Source of the DNA: Pleurodeles waltl
Taxonomy: Eukaryota; Chordata; Amphibia; Caudata; Salamandridae
Length of the DNA: 64,000 nt
NCBI RefSeq assembly: GCF_031143425.1
Contig: NC_090440.1
Location: 1,271,047,123 to 1,271,111,122 of the forward strand
Direction: 5' to 3'
Position 1 is the first letter of the stretch; every line of letters begins with the position of its first letter. This document shows positions 43,831-55,800 of this stretch, piece by piece. The notes beneath the pieces are model-generated. The model saw only the letters and a list, made by a program, of their open reading frames with translations, did no database searches and was not told where the DNA came from. Position numbers and translations under genes: made by a program.

Positions 43831-46251
43831 CACGATTGGCACTTTTTGTTTCTAGATGCTAAAAAAACAATAATTCTTTAAAAAATCATATCTCCGGTTC
43901 CCCTTATCCGATTTTATTCGTTGTTGTGTCATTTTAAAGATAAAAATATAATATATATGTTTTTTAATTGCTTTTGGATTTTTAAACTGTTTCTTGTGTT
44001 TTATTTAATTACTGTTTTGTGATATTTGAATGCTTTACACTCTGTCTCCTAAGTTAAGCCTTGTCGCTCGTTGCCAAGCTACCAAGGGTTGAGCTGGGTT
44101 TAATTTACTGAGACCTAACTGGACCTAAGTGTAGGTTAGTGGCCTATTGCTAAGTGTAGCTACCTACCTGTCCTTAACAATAACCCATTTTCCAACATTA
44201 CCCTACTACCCCAGAAACACACTAAAGTCATGATATGAGATTCTGCAAAGACAACAACTGACTGCAAAGCACTGAATATGGATTCCTGGACCTGAGGACC
44301 TGTAAAGGAAGGGGACCAAGTCCAAGAGCCACGCAAGTGTCCAGGGGAAGCAGGAGCCCACTAAACTCCAGATGAAGGTGCAGAAGGGCTGCCTCATGGT
44401 GGAAGAAGCTGAAGAGTCTGCAACAACAGAAGATGCCAGGAACTTTTCCTTTGCACAGAAGATGTTGTGCTGGAGGATGCAGAGTTGTTTCCACACAGAA
44501 AGACCACAAACAGGCCTTGCTAGCTGCAAGAGTCGCGGTTGAAGAAAATGGATGCTGCCTGGGCCCGGGAAGGACCAGGAGGTTGCCCCTTGGAGGAGCA
44601 CAGAGAGCCCATGTAGAAGCAGGCAAGCACCCGCAGAAGCTCTTGAACAGGCGTTCAAGAAATATGAGCACAGCAGTCGTCTCAACACTACAAAGGAGGG
44701 TCCCAAGAAGTCGGTGGTCAACTCAGCAAGTTGGGCAATGCAGGATGGAGTGCTGGGGACCTGGGCTATGCTGTGCACGAAGGATTCCTTGCAAAAGTGC
44801 ACAGAAGCCCTAGCAGCTGCAGTTCATGCAGTACACAGGATTACTGTCTGGAGTGGGGAGGCAAGGACTTACCTCCACCAAATTTGGACAGAAGGACCAC
44901 TGGACTGTCAGGGTCACTTGGATCCAGCTCCTGTGTTCCAGGGACCAGGCTAGTCAAGATGAGAGGGGACCCAGAGGACCGATGAAGCAGAAGTTTGGTG
45001 CCTGCGTTAGCAGGGGGAAGATTCCGTTGACCCACTGGAGATTTCTTCTTGGCTTCCAGTGAAAGGTGAAGGCAGACAGCCCTCAGAGCATGCACCACCA
45101 GGAAACAGTCGAGAAAGCTGGCAGGATGAGGCACTACAATGTTGCTGGTAGTCTTCTTACTACTTTGTTGCGGTTATGCAGGCGTCCTGGAGCAGTCAGC
45201 GGTCGATCCTTGGCAGAAGTCGAAGAGGGAAGTGTAGAGGAACTCTGGTGAGTTCTTGCATTCGTTATCTGATGAGAAACCCACAGGAGAGACCCTACAT
45301 ATCCCCCAGAGGAGGATTGGCCACATAACCAGGTAAGGACCTATCAGGAGGGGTCTCTGACATCAGCTGCTGGCACTGGCCTTTCAGAGGCATCCATTGT
45401 GCCCTCACACCTCTGCATTCAAGATGGCAGGGGTCTGGGGCACACTGGAGGAGCTCTTGGCACCACCCCTGGAGTGGTAATAGACAGGGAAGTGGTCACT
45501 CCCCTTTCTTTTGTCCAGTTTCGTGCCAGAGCAGGGGCTGTGGGATCCCTGAACCAGTGCATACTGGTTTATGCAAGGAAGGCACCATCTGTGCCCTTCA
45601 AAGCATTTCCAGAGGCTGGAGGAGGCTACTCCTCCCCAGCCCTTAAAACCTATTTCCAAAGGGAGAGGTTGTAACACCCTCTCTCAGAGGAAATCCTTTG
45701 TTCTGCCTTACTGGGACTGGGCTGCCCAGACCCCAGGAGGGCAGACGCCTGTCTGTGGGTTGGCAGCAGCTGTAGCTGCAGTGAAAACCCCAGAGATCTA
45801 GTTTGGCAGTACCCAGGCCCATGCTGGAGCCCCGGGGAAGCATGTCATTGGCACCCCAATACCAGATTTGGCATGGGGGACAATTCCACGATCTTAGACA
45901 TATTACATGTCCATATTCGGAGTTACCATTGTGAAGCTACATATGGGTATTGACCTATATGTATTACACGTGTGTAATGGTGTCCCCGCACTCCCAAAGT
46001 CCTGGGAAATTGTCCTGAACAATGTGGGGGCACCTTGGCTAGTGCCAGGGTGCCCTCACACTTAGTAACTTTGCACCTAACCTTCACTAAGTGAGGGTTA
46101 GACATATAGGTGACATATAAGTTACTTAAGTGCAGTGTAAAATGGCTGTGAAATAACGTGGACGTTATTTCACTCAGGCTGCAGTGGCAGTCCTGTGTAA
46201 GAATTGTCTGATCTCCCTATGGGTGGCAAAAGAAACATTGCAGCCCACAGG

Positions 46252-49207
46252 TGCAGGAGGCTGGCCTGGCTTGTAGTGGGTACCAGAGGTACTTACACCT
46301 TGTGCCAGGTCCAGTTATCCCTTATTAGTGTAGAAGAGGTGTTTCTAGCAGCTTAGGCTGATAGAAGGTAGCTATGGCAAAGCAGCTTAGGCTGTGTCAT
46401 ATGCACAATATCATAAGAAAACACAATACAAAGAAGTACTAAATATAAAGGTACTTTATTTTAATGACTATATGCCAAAATTATCTCAGTGAGTACCCTC
46501 AGTATGAGGATAAGTTATATACACAAGATATATGTACAAAATCCAAAATTATGCAGGTAATAGCAAGAAAAGTAATGCAAGCAGTGTAAAATTACAGTAG
46601 ATTGCAATAGGAGCACATAGGTATAGGGGCAACACAAACCATATACTCCAAAAGTGGAATGCGAACCACGAATGGACCTCAAACCTATGTGAGCTTGTAG
46701 AGGGTCACTGGGACTGTAAGAAAACAGTGAGGGTTAGAAAAATAGCCCACCCAAGACCCTGAAAGGTAGGTGTAAAGAGCACCTAGTACCCCCAGAGAGC
46801 ACAGAAGTCATGATAGGGGGGTTCTGCAGGAAGAACAAACACCAGCAATGCAACAACAGTGGATTTCCGGACCTGAGTACCTGTAAGACAAGGGGACCAT
46901 GTCCAAGAGTCGCAACAGTGTCGAGAGTGGGCAGGAGTCCAGGAAATGCCAGCTGAGGGTGCAAGGAAGCTGTCACCTGTTGGAAGAAGCTTGGAGTTCT
47001 GCAAGAAAGAAAAGGACTAGGAACTTCCCCTTTGGAGGATAGATGTCCCATGTAGTGAAGAAGCTTGCAGAGGTGTTCCCACACAGAAAGACCACAAACA
47101 AGCCTTGCTGGCTGCAAGGGTGGTGGTTAGGGTTTTTGGGTGCTGCTGTGGCCCAGGAGGGACCAGGATGTTGCCACTTGGAGGAGGAGACAGAGGGGGC
47201 GCCCAGCAACGTATGGAGCCCTCACAGAAGCAGGCAGCACCCGCAGAAGTACCTGAACAGGCACTTAGAAGAAAAGTGAACCGGAGTCCACACGAAGTCA
47301 CAAAAGGGAGTCCCACGATGCCGGAGGACAACTCAGAAGGTTGTGCACTGCAGGAAGTAGTGTCGGGGACCCAGACTTGGCTGCGCACAAAGGAAATCCT
47401 GGAAGAGTGCACAGGAGCCGGAGCAGCTGCAAATCACGCGGTACCCAGCAATGCAGTCTAGCGTGGGGAGGCAAGGACTTACCTCCCCCAAACTTGGCCT
47501 GAAGAGTCACTGGACTGTGTGAGTCACTTGGACAGAGTTGTTGAGTTCCAGGGATCACGCTCGTCGTGCTTAGAGGGGACCCAGAGGACCGGTGATGCAG
47601 TCTTTTGTTGCAGGCGGTTGCAGGGGGAAGATTCCGTCGACCCACAGGAGATTTCATCAGAGCTCCTGGTGCAGAGACGAGGCAGGCTACCTCCAGAGCA
47701 TGAACCACCTGGAAACAGTCGAGAAAGCCGGCAGGATGAAATGATACAAGGTTGCTAGTAGTCATCTTGCTACTTTGTTGCGGTTTTGCAGGCGTCCTGA
47801 GCAGTCAGCGGTCGATCCTTTGGTAGAAGGTGAAGAGGGAGATGCAGAGAAACTCTGGTGAGCTCTTGCATTCGTTATCTGAAGAATTCCCCAAAGCAGA
47901 GCCCCTAAATAGCCAGAAAAGGAGGTTTGGCTACCTAGGAAGGAGGATTGGCTACCAAGAGAGGTAAGAGCCTATCAGAAGGAGCCTCTGACATCACCTG
48001 CTGGCACTGGCCACTCAGAGCAGTCCAGTGTGCCACAGTCACCTCTGTTTCCAAGATGGCAGAGGTCTGGGACACACTGGAGGAGCTCTGGGCACCTCCC
48101 CTGGGAGGTGCAGGTCAGGGGAGTGGTCACTCCCCTTTCCTTTGTCCAGTTTCACGCCAGAGCAGGGCTGGGGGGTCCCTAAACCGGTGTAGGCTGGCTT
48201 ATGCAGAGATGGGCACCATCTGTGCCCATCAAAGCATTTCCAAAGGATGGGGGAGGCTACTCCTCCCCAGCCTTCACTCCTATTTCCAAAGGGAGAGGGT
48301 GTTACACCCTCTCTCAGAGGAAATTCTTTGTTCTGCCTTCCTGGGCCAGGGCTGCCTGGACCCCAGGAGGGCAGAAACCTGTCTGAGTGGTTGGCAGCAG
48401 CTGCAGTGGAGACCCCGGAAAGGAATTTTGCCAGTACCCGGGTTCTGTGATAGAGGCCCGGGGGATCATGGAATTGTCCCCCCCAATGCCAGAATGGCAC
48501 TGGGGTGACAATTCCATGATCTTAGACATGTTACATAGCCATGTTCGGCGTTACCATTGTGACGCTGTGCATAGGTAGTGACTTATGTACAGTGCACACG
48601 TGTAATGGTGTCCCCGCACTCTCAAAGTCCGGGGAATTTGCCCTGAACAATGTGGTGGCACCTTGGCTAGTGCCAGGGTGCCCACACACTAAGTAACTTT
48701 GCACTCAACCTTCACCAGGTGAAGGTTAGACATATAGGTGACTTATAAGTTACTTAAGTGCAGTGGTAAATGGCTGTGAAATAACGTAGACGTTATTTCA
48801 CTCAGGCTGCACTGGCAGGCCTGTGTAAGAATTGTCAGAGCTCCCTATGGGTGGCAAAAGAAATGCTACAGCCCATAGGGATCTCCTGGAACCCCAATAC
48901 CCTGGGTACCTCAGTACCATATACTAGGGACTTATATGGGTGTACCAGTATGCCAATGTGAATTGGTAAATTTTGTCACTAGCCTGTAAGTGACAAATTT
49001 GGAAAGCAGAGAGAGCATAACCACTGAGGTTCTGGTTAGCAGAGCCTCAGTGAGACAGTTAGGCATCACACAGGGAACACATACAGGGCACATACTTATG
49101 AGCATTGGGGCCCTGCCTGGCAGGGTCCCAGTGACACATAGACTAAAACAACATATATACAGTGAAATATGGGGGTAACATGACAGGCAAGATGGTACTT
49201 TCCTACA
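46252..49207 (-). mobile_element. Solo LTR, 2,956 bp, nested in its relative
   Basis: Starts TGCAGGAGGC and ends TTTCCTACA, flanked by a perfect 5-bp duplication ACAGG (46247-46251, 49208-49212). It aligns end to end with the pieces of the surrounding LTR. A minus-strand polyadenylation signal (TTTATT at 46455-46460 on plus) lies about 200 bp from its minus-strand 3' end. Open frames in it are not conserved between the two copies in a coding manner, so no gene is called. Confidence 0.88.
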
Positions 49208-49392
49208 ACAGGAATCTCCTGGAACCACAATACCCTGGGTACCTAGGTACCACATACTAGGGAATTATAAGGGTGTTCCAGTGTGCCAATCAGAATTGGT
49301 GAAAATGGTCACTAGCCTTCAGTGACAATTTTGAAAGCAGAGAGAGCATAAGCACTGAGGTTCTGGTTAGCAGAGCCTCAGGATCACATTTA

Positions 49393-49460
49393 GGGCCAGA
49401 TGTATCAAAGGGTTTTACCCATTTTGTGTCTATGGGAAAATGCTTTAGTACATATGGCCC
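49393..49460. mobile_element. Tiny MITE, GGGCCAGATGTA family, 68 bp
   Basis: Ends GGGCCAGATGTA and TACATATGGCCC are nearly perfect inverted repeats and the whole insert interrupts the LTR sequence that is continuous in the relative at 46252-49207. Flanks TTA and CTA differ by one base. Same end sequence as the Harbinger elements at 19768-25921. Confidence 0.75.
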
Positions 49461-49611
49461 CTAGACACCAAACAGGGAACACATAGAGGCCACAACCTAT
49501 GAGGACTGTGGTCCTGGCTAGCAGGATCCTAGTGACACAGACAATACAAACTGACACACAAGTAAAAATGGGGGTAACATGCCAGGCAAGATGGTACTTT
49601 CCTACAAATAT

Positions 49612-50690
49612 GTTTAAAGTTACGATGGTGCTCTGCTAAAGACGGTGAATACCATTGAGCTGATGGACAGGTTTTCAAGTTCTTTTGACAGAAGTCAGCG
49701 GGCCAATTTATTAATAGTATTAGCAACCCAGGTGTTAAAAGTGGTAACCCTTTCTGATATATCACCTCCAAGAATGGGAGTTGTAGTAGATAACTCAGTA
49801 GAGAAGATAAACGTTTTATCCTTTGGCGAACATTGGGACTAGATAATAGAATCTTGGTGTTACAACTGTTACTTTACAACCCTAGCTTAAACAGGATTGG
49901 CATGTGGTCAGACCAAGCCTGTCTTATCAGGGGGTCAACTACTAAGTTAGAGATGGTGGAAAAGACTTAATCGAGGGTATGTCCAGTGATATGAGTAGCA
50001 GAGGTGGTCAATTGATTCAAACTTAATGTGCTTAGAATATCCATAAAATTTACCACCTCAGTATTAATTTTAGATTCTAAATGTAGATTAATGTCTCCTA
50101 CGAGAGTTAAACATGCATATCTCAAGATGGGCGGGCAATAGCCTCGCCCAGGGAAGGTGAGAAATTAGCACAGTGCCCAGGGGGATGATAAACTAAACCA
50201 TCAACAAATGATGCGGAGGGGTTAAGCTTGAGTGAAAAACACAAAATTTCTTCCCCTTCGAGGGGACCCAACTCAAATGTCTGACATGGAAATACATCCA
50301 AAATAATGATAGCAAGGCCTCCCCCTCAGTGGATGGGTCTGTCCTGTCTAAGAATGGTGTAGCCTGGTGGTAGAACCTGGCCAATATCAGGATTGCACTA
50401 GCCATGACTCTTTGATAAATAAAAAGTCCAGCTTGAGTTTATTGACCAAATCAATTATTTCTCACATATGTTTGCTTAGAGAACGTGAGGTTATACGGCC
50501 TTTGAGAGAGACTTCCCCCATATGACTGAAATGTGTTATCAAGGTGGGCAGAAGAGGTCCCAAACACAGTTCTGCACTTTATGTAGGACAGTGGTCCCTC
50601 AATTAAGGGGAAATAAAAGGGATCACAGAGCTTACTGGCCACATTTAAGGTTTTTAGAGTGTCTGGTATCATAAACGTATCTTGAGGAAA
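49612..50690 (-). pseudogene. L2/CR1-like LINE, endonuclease half
   Basis: Minus-strand frames give, from 50480 leftwards, LDFLFIKESWL (catalytic Glu), LPPGYTILRQDRP with a GGGLAIIILDVFPC block, then GDINLHLESK near 50110 and SDHMPIL near 49910, all blocks of the APE-like endonuclease of L2/CR1 elements. It is the other half of the LINE at 27331-29242, separated by the 20.4-kb insertion. Frame changes and stops show it is dead. Confidence 0.8.
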
Positions 50691-53600
50691 AAAGGACAGT
50701 GTGGTTGGTGCTGGTAACGTCCTGTGCTATTTCGGAAATAGTGTAATCAGTTGGTATAAAAAGCTGATTCATTTTGATCATGGTTAATCTCACCACGTTT
50801 TCAGGTGAGAGACTGGTCCTTCGCACTGCAACAACTGCACCAGCTGAACTGAACACATGTTCAGCAGACATGTTGGCTACAGGACAAGCCAGATACATTA
50901 TTGCCAGCCTGCTGAGCTCTGTCTATTGCTGTGCCTTCCCATACCAATACACTAATGGGTTTTGATCCCAATACACCTCTTTTGAGTCATCCAGATACTC
51001 CTGAAACATTGGTACTGCCACTTGCTTGGCCTCTTTTGCCTTTGCCTCTGTATTGGCCTAAGACCTGCCACTTGAAATCAAGCCAATACAGAGGTTGGTC
51101 CAATGCTTCTAATGCTGTTGTTGCCGGTGTTCTTGTTGCTGGTGTTGGTTGCTATGAGACAAGACTGCCTTCTCTGGAAATTGAAGGTGGCACCCCAGAA
51201 CTGGGGAGTGGGACTTTAAGTTCCAACTGTTCTTCTTCCAGTTCTCCAGATTGCTCAACAATCCACCTTTTAGATTTTTACGCATTTCCTTCAGAAAAAG
51301 GAACTAAAGTGGGAAGAACTTTTTTGCAGTGTGGATCAAGTAGGGTGGCACTGATGTACTCTTTGGACAAGACAATGTAATATTTCAGCCTTGCATTGCA
51401 AGTCAAGCGATAGCTTAGATTCTTAACCAAGGCATGTGCTTCTGGGTTTTCATTCATACCTCCAAGTGCGAACCTTTCAGACACCTTCTTTAGCTGCTCC
51501 AGTAGCAGATGCTACAATGGGATAGTTTGGCCCATCGTATTGTCCTCCTTGCTTCCCTTGTGAGAACTTCAAAATGGAGCAGCAACTGTTATCAGGCATT
51601 TGACCAGGCCCCATTTGTCCTCATCCATGGTCAAAGCCTTCCCATTTGCATCCCCTCCTCTTTGAACAGCACAGTCATTAAGCTGTCTGTACTGCTCAAA
51701 CAGAGGCTGCAACATATAGTAGGTTGAGTTCCAATGTGTTGATACCTCCTGTATCAGGGTTTTAACTGGTACTCTGTTAGCATGCTAAATAATCTGCAAC
51801 TGCTTCCCGGCTTTAAAGGAATGGCTGAAATGAGTTCAGATTCATCTGCAGGTGGCCATTATGTTGCTGACTGTGTCTTCTTTTTTAGAAAGTCTTGCAC
51901 AACCAGGTTGATGCAGTGCTTGAAACACAGGACCCCAAAATAGCCATGGCCTGTCATTGTCTGTGGCAATAAATCCTATTTGGAGAACTTTGGGTTGCAG
52001 CCATTCAGACACCTTGCTATTACGTGCACCCAAGATATTTGCAGCTGTATGCGATTTCTCCGTGTCAAACATGGCTACTGTTGCATGCCACCAATGCTCT
52101 TAAACATTTCTTCAGGGCCAAGACCTGTAGATAGCTTTTGCTTTACCACTGCAAAAGAGATCCAAATTGCAGTGTTGCACAGGCAATCAGTAGCCTGAGA
52201 ACTGGTCCACATGTCTGTTGTCAGGTGGATAGTGTAGACAACACTTTGCTGCAACACTTGTCCAACCAATTGCAGCACATCGTGAGGCACTGCTGGAATA
52301 GCAACTTTGGCAAAATAGGTTTGACTTGAAACCTTCTTTTTTATTCATAGGGCTGCCACAAAATCTATGGATTCCACTCCTTCCAAAAAAGAAAAAGGGA
52401 GGAGTTCCAGCGCTAACATTTTAGCCAGCTTCCCACTGTATAAACCTGCTATTGGGTGGTTGCAGTTGTAGGGTCCCTCCTGCCTAAACATGCCCATAAT
52501 AGTACCCTGGATTTCCTTCTTTTCTGGGGCCACTGACGCAGGTGACTTTCGAGAAGTAGGTGCTAGTAGACTCAATGGGGCATATTTATACTCCGTTTGC
52601 GCCGAATTTGCGTCGTTTTTTTCGACGCAAATTCGACGCAAAACTAACTCCATATTTATACTTTGGTGTTAGACGCGTCTAGCGCCAAAGTATGAGGAAT
52701 GAGCGTCATTTTTTTGCGTGAACGCCTTCCTTGCGTTAATGAGATGCAAGGTAGGCGTTCCCGTCTAAAAAAATGACTGCGACGCAAATGCGTCGTATTT
52801 ATACTCCCGGGCAAAATCACGCCCGGGAGTGGGCGGGGCAAAAAACCCCGCATTTGCGCCTCTTTTTAACGCCTGGGTCAGGGCAGGGCAGGTCAGGGCA
52901 GGCGTTAAGGGACCTGTGGGCTCAAAATTAGCCCACAGCTGCCCTCCCATGCCCCCAGGGACCCCCCCCTGCCACCCTTGCCCACCCCAGGAGGACACCC
53001 AAGGATGGAGGGACCCATCCCAGGGACATTCAGGTAAGTATAATTTTTTAAAAAAAAAAAAAAATTTTGGCGTAGGGGGGCCTGATTTGTGCCCCCCTAC
53101 ATGCCACAATGCCCAATGACCATGCCCAGGGGACATAAGTCCCATGGGCATGGCCATTGGGCAAGGGGGCATGACTCCTGTCTTTACTAAGACAGGAGTC
53201 ATGTAAATGGCGTCTGGGCGTCGTTAAAAATGGCGCAAATCGGGTGGAGGCGATTTTTTTGCCTCTACCTGACTTGCCCCATTTTAAGACGCCCTAACGC
53301 CATTTTCCCCAACGCCGGCGCTGCCTGGTGTACGTGGTTTTTTTCCACGCACACCAGGCAGCGCCGGTCTGCTAGCGCCGGCTAACGCCATTCAATAAAT
53401 ACGGCACCCGCATGGCGCTTCAGAATGGCGTTAGCCGGCGCTAATCTTTTTGGCTCAAAACTGCGATAGCGCAGTTTTGCGTCAAAAAGTATAAATATGG
53501 CCCAATGTGCGCTGTGGTGCAGTCACTGTATGCCAATGTGTCTCCTTTTGACTCTGAGTCTTCCTGTGCCATTGTGAGGTTGCTGAGGTGGGTGATTCTG

Positions 53601-54690
53601 GTGCACTGCTGGGGACATTTGCTGTTTTGCGTGAGGCTATCACCATCATCTTCCTCACCTTTTGCCGTGATTTGACCAGTTGTAGCTGATTTTTCAGCGC
53701 TCTCCTCACCTTCACCACTGCAACCACATTCAGCAATTATTTTTAAGGTTCTCCCCCTGCCGGATTGGGTGATGTTTTTTCATATAGTCATCTGGCCTTT
53801 GGTACCATGATATGAACCAGGCCTCCCTCGATGAACAATTACATGGCAAATGGAGCATATTGCAATGTTCTCCTCCTGTTTGCCAAGCGTAAAAAAGTCC
53901 AAAACTGGAGAGGAGTACTTTCCTAGTGAGCCACTGCCAATGCTTGATGAAGAACTGGAGGTAGGTGGGTGTGTTGATTGCTTCATTGCAGTGCATACTT
54001 CTACTGAGGTAGGAGTTGGTGCAGGTCTCGGCTGGGGCCTTACAAATATGGGAGCTGGCGGTGCTACCTATGCCACATCCCTTGCAACAGGTTGTAAAGT
54101 AACACCAGACTTCGACAATGACTGTCTCATTGTTGCCATCCTCTTCTTCATCCCCTTCCATGATTCTAGGGCTTTCTGGAACTTTTCTTTTCCCTCGCCT
54201 CTCTCTGCAACTCCTGGACTCTTCCACGATCCACTCCATGTCTCTATCATTATCACCAGAAGTGGTGCTTGGAGAAGATGTGAAGTAGTATCCTTACTTT
54301 TTCTTGCTGCAGATCTGGGGGCCATTGGTTCTAAAAGAGGAGGTTCTTACTAAGAAGGAAGCTTGACCTCCTGTTCTGCTCCAACTTCAGGAAAATCTAC
54401 TATTGCCGGCTGCAGCTGTGGTGCACTTTGATTTGTTTCCTGAAACAATTAGGAACTATTTTGTGAAAAGGACAAATCAAATTCAGTGTCACTGCTTGTC
54501 TGCATCACCATGATTGCAGTGACTGTCTCAATGACAGACATGGTCTTGGGCTTAGGTTGGGGTGGTGATGTTGATGCGGGAGTTCTCCCAGGCTCCTCCC
54601 CATGGGCCGTTGTGGCAGGCACACGTCTTCTGAAAAAGGTTGTGGTTGGCATGCCGCTGGTGAAAAGCTGCTTCTTCTCACTGATCATGG
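50660..54690 (-). pseudogene. hAT-family transposase with BED finger, degenerate and split
   Basis: Minus-strand order: a Ser/Pro-rich N-terminal frame (54688-54449), a BED zinc finger (about 53930-53740; FFTLGKQEENIAICSICHVIV then KNITQSGRG with the His pair), then beyond a MITE insertion (52577-53503) NHPIAGLYSGKLAKMLALEL, IHLTTDMWTSSQATDC (catalytic-core start), VLQIGFIATDNDRPWLF, YISATLLDPHCKK, and the C-terminal dimerisation block with YLACPVANMSAEHVFSSAG and RRTSLSPENVVRL (50860-50700). Multiple frame changes. hAT enzymes cut and paste elements with 8-bp duplications; ends of this element were not found. A decayed ZBED-type host gene is less likely. Confidence 0.8.
52577..53503. mobile_element. 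MITE, ATTTATAC family, 927 bp
   Basis: Ends GGGGCATATTTATAC and GTATAAATATGGCCC with AAT duplications (52574-52576, 53504-53506). Least diverged copy here by eye, with long subterminal palindromes (GCGCCGAATTTGCGTCG and GCAGTTTTGCGTCAAAAAG regions). It splits the hAT transposase. Confidence 0.9.
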
Positions 54691-54799
54691 AAACAACTTT
54701 CTTTGGGGATGTCTTAAAGCTCTCAATTGACAGTGTAACTAAGCTGCAAAAGTGGAAGAGATTAGAGGACTGAAAGCACTATGTAGGCCTTCTATTTGG

Positions 54800-55800
54800 C
54801 AGTGTCTTCTTTTCTCTTCTGCACTTGAAGGCAACCAAGCAAGAAAAACATGTAGTTAGTGAAAAGTGGTGTTTCTCTGGTTGAAATATGAAAGACTAAT
54901 GCAATATTAGTTTGGTTGGTTACTTTTGTAATAAATTCCAATTGAATCAAACATTGTAAAGTCAGATCACATCACCACAACATAAAATTGAATTTCAAGC
55001 CAGGCACCACAACATGCAGAAATAGATCTTTGCTTTATCTCCATCTGTTTTAAAGGAGACACCTGTGGTAGTCAGAGAAAGCTGAATGGGTAAATGGAAC
55101 AATCCTTAAAAGATCTATGGAGTTAAGGTGGTCCAGGGGAAATGGAATAATAATTCAAAAGAAGAATAATGCTCCTGATGTGTCTGCTGTGCACTGCAGC
55201 GAGGGTGTCCAGGAGAAAATGGAATTATTATACACCTAAACAAACCAAATGTTGTAGTGCAGCTGTGAAACTATTGTGGATGGGTGGAAGGGTGGATCAA
55301 GGCGAAATGCAGAACTAAATAAATTGAAAGAATAAAAAAATTTAAAAATTGAAAAACTGAAAACCAAAAATATATATATATAAAAAACAAGAGACTAAAT
55401 TAAAAATAAAGCATTAAAATAAAAAATAAAAAACAAATTAAAAAATAAACTTTCATTAAACAAATGATCAATAATTGCCAAGGTGTGTATGGGAGTACAA
55501 GAAGACAAAAAACCTATTGTGAAGAAAGTACAAAGGAAGCACAAAATAAAAATGTTAAATAAAAAAAAGTAAACTAAAAAAGTATAAATAAAACAATTAA
55601 AATAAAAATGTAACTAAATTAGCCTATATACTTAAATTAAACAAATGATCAATAATTGCCAATGTTTGTATGGAGGGACAAGGAGAAAATACCTATTGTG
55701 AGGAAATGGCAAAGAAGGCACAAAACAAAAAATGCAAAAAAACAGAAGGATATATTATAAGCAATGTCAATGATCCCGAAACATATCAATATTACACTCA
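54800..55800. repeat. A-rich low-complexity DNA with a 181-bp duplicated unit
   Basis: No gene seen. From 55320 the DNA is very A-rich. A unit beginning ATTAAACAAATGATCA at 55455 recurs at 55636 and matches for about 100 bp, ending in a GGCACAAAA block. Confidence 0.6.

Larger units (their letters stand above)
29783..44204 (+). mobile_element. Gypsy element of Gmr1 type, 5'-truncated, with 3' LTR
   Basis: Domain order on the plus strand is end of protease (29829), integrase (30410-31450), RT (31517-32308), RNase H (about 32310-32957), then a polypurine tract (TGTGGGGGGGGCAG) and LTR start TGTAGGAAAG at 32988. Integrase before RT is the Ty1/Copia-like order, but sequence motifs are Ty3/Gypsy, which defines the Gmr1 group. 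There is no gag or 5' LTR: similarity begins at 29783, and about 26 bp of the host LTR is missing at the junction, so a deletion probably removed the 5' part. The 3' LTR is greatly enlarged by Harbinger insertions. Confidence 0.8.
32988..44204 (+). repeat. 3' LTR of the Gmr1-type element, interrupted by three Harbinger-like insertions
   Basis: Starts TGTAGGAAAGCCC right after the polypurine tract; its start resembles that of the other large LTRs here when those are read on their minus strand (TGTAGGAAAGTACC). It contains TATAAGTCCCTAGTATATGG, shared with them. Insertions are MITEs at 33532-34105 and 43341-43716 and the Harbinger at 35322-43093, leaving about 2.5 kb of LTR. The right boundary (TACCCTACTA) is inferred from where the host LTR resumes. 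No host gene is recognised in 34110-35320. Confidence 0.6.
29243..49606 (-). mobile_element. Solo LTR (~3 kb net) swollen to 20.4 kb by nested insertions
   Basis: Starts TGTAGGAGGC and ends TTTCCTACA on the plus strand, flanked by a perfect 5-bp duplication AATAT (29238-29242, 49607-49611) and inserted into a LINE. Three pieces, 29243-29782, 44205-46251 and 49213-49606, align in order with the uninterrupted relative at 46252-49207. A polyadenylation signal on the minus strand (TTTATT at 29482-29487 on plus) about 240 bp from the low-coordinate end fixes the orientation as minus. No internal coding region belongs to it, hence solo LTR. Inserts are the Gypsy part at 29783-44204, the relative at 46252-49207 and a 68-bp MITE at 49393-49460. 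Confidence 0.85.

Noticed and set aside
44206..48508. Long open frames in both LTR copies (for example 44802-44206 minus, 47765-47298 minus, 47948-48508 plus)
   Set aside because: They lie in LTR sequence shared by two copies, lie on both strands, differ in frame between the copies and show no domain.
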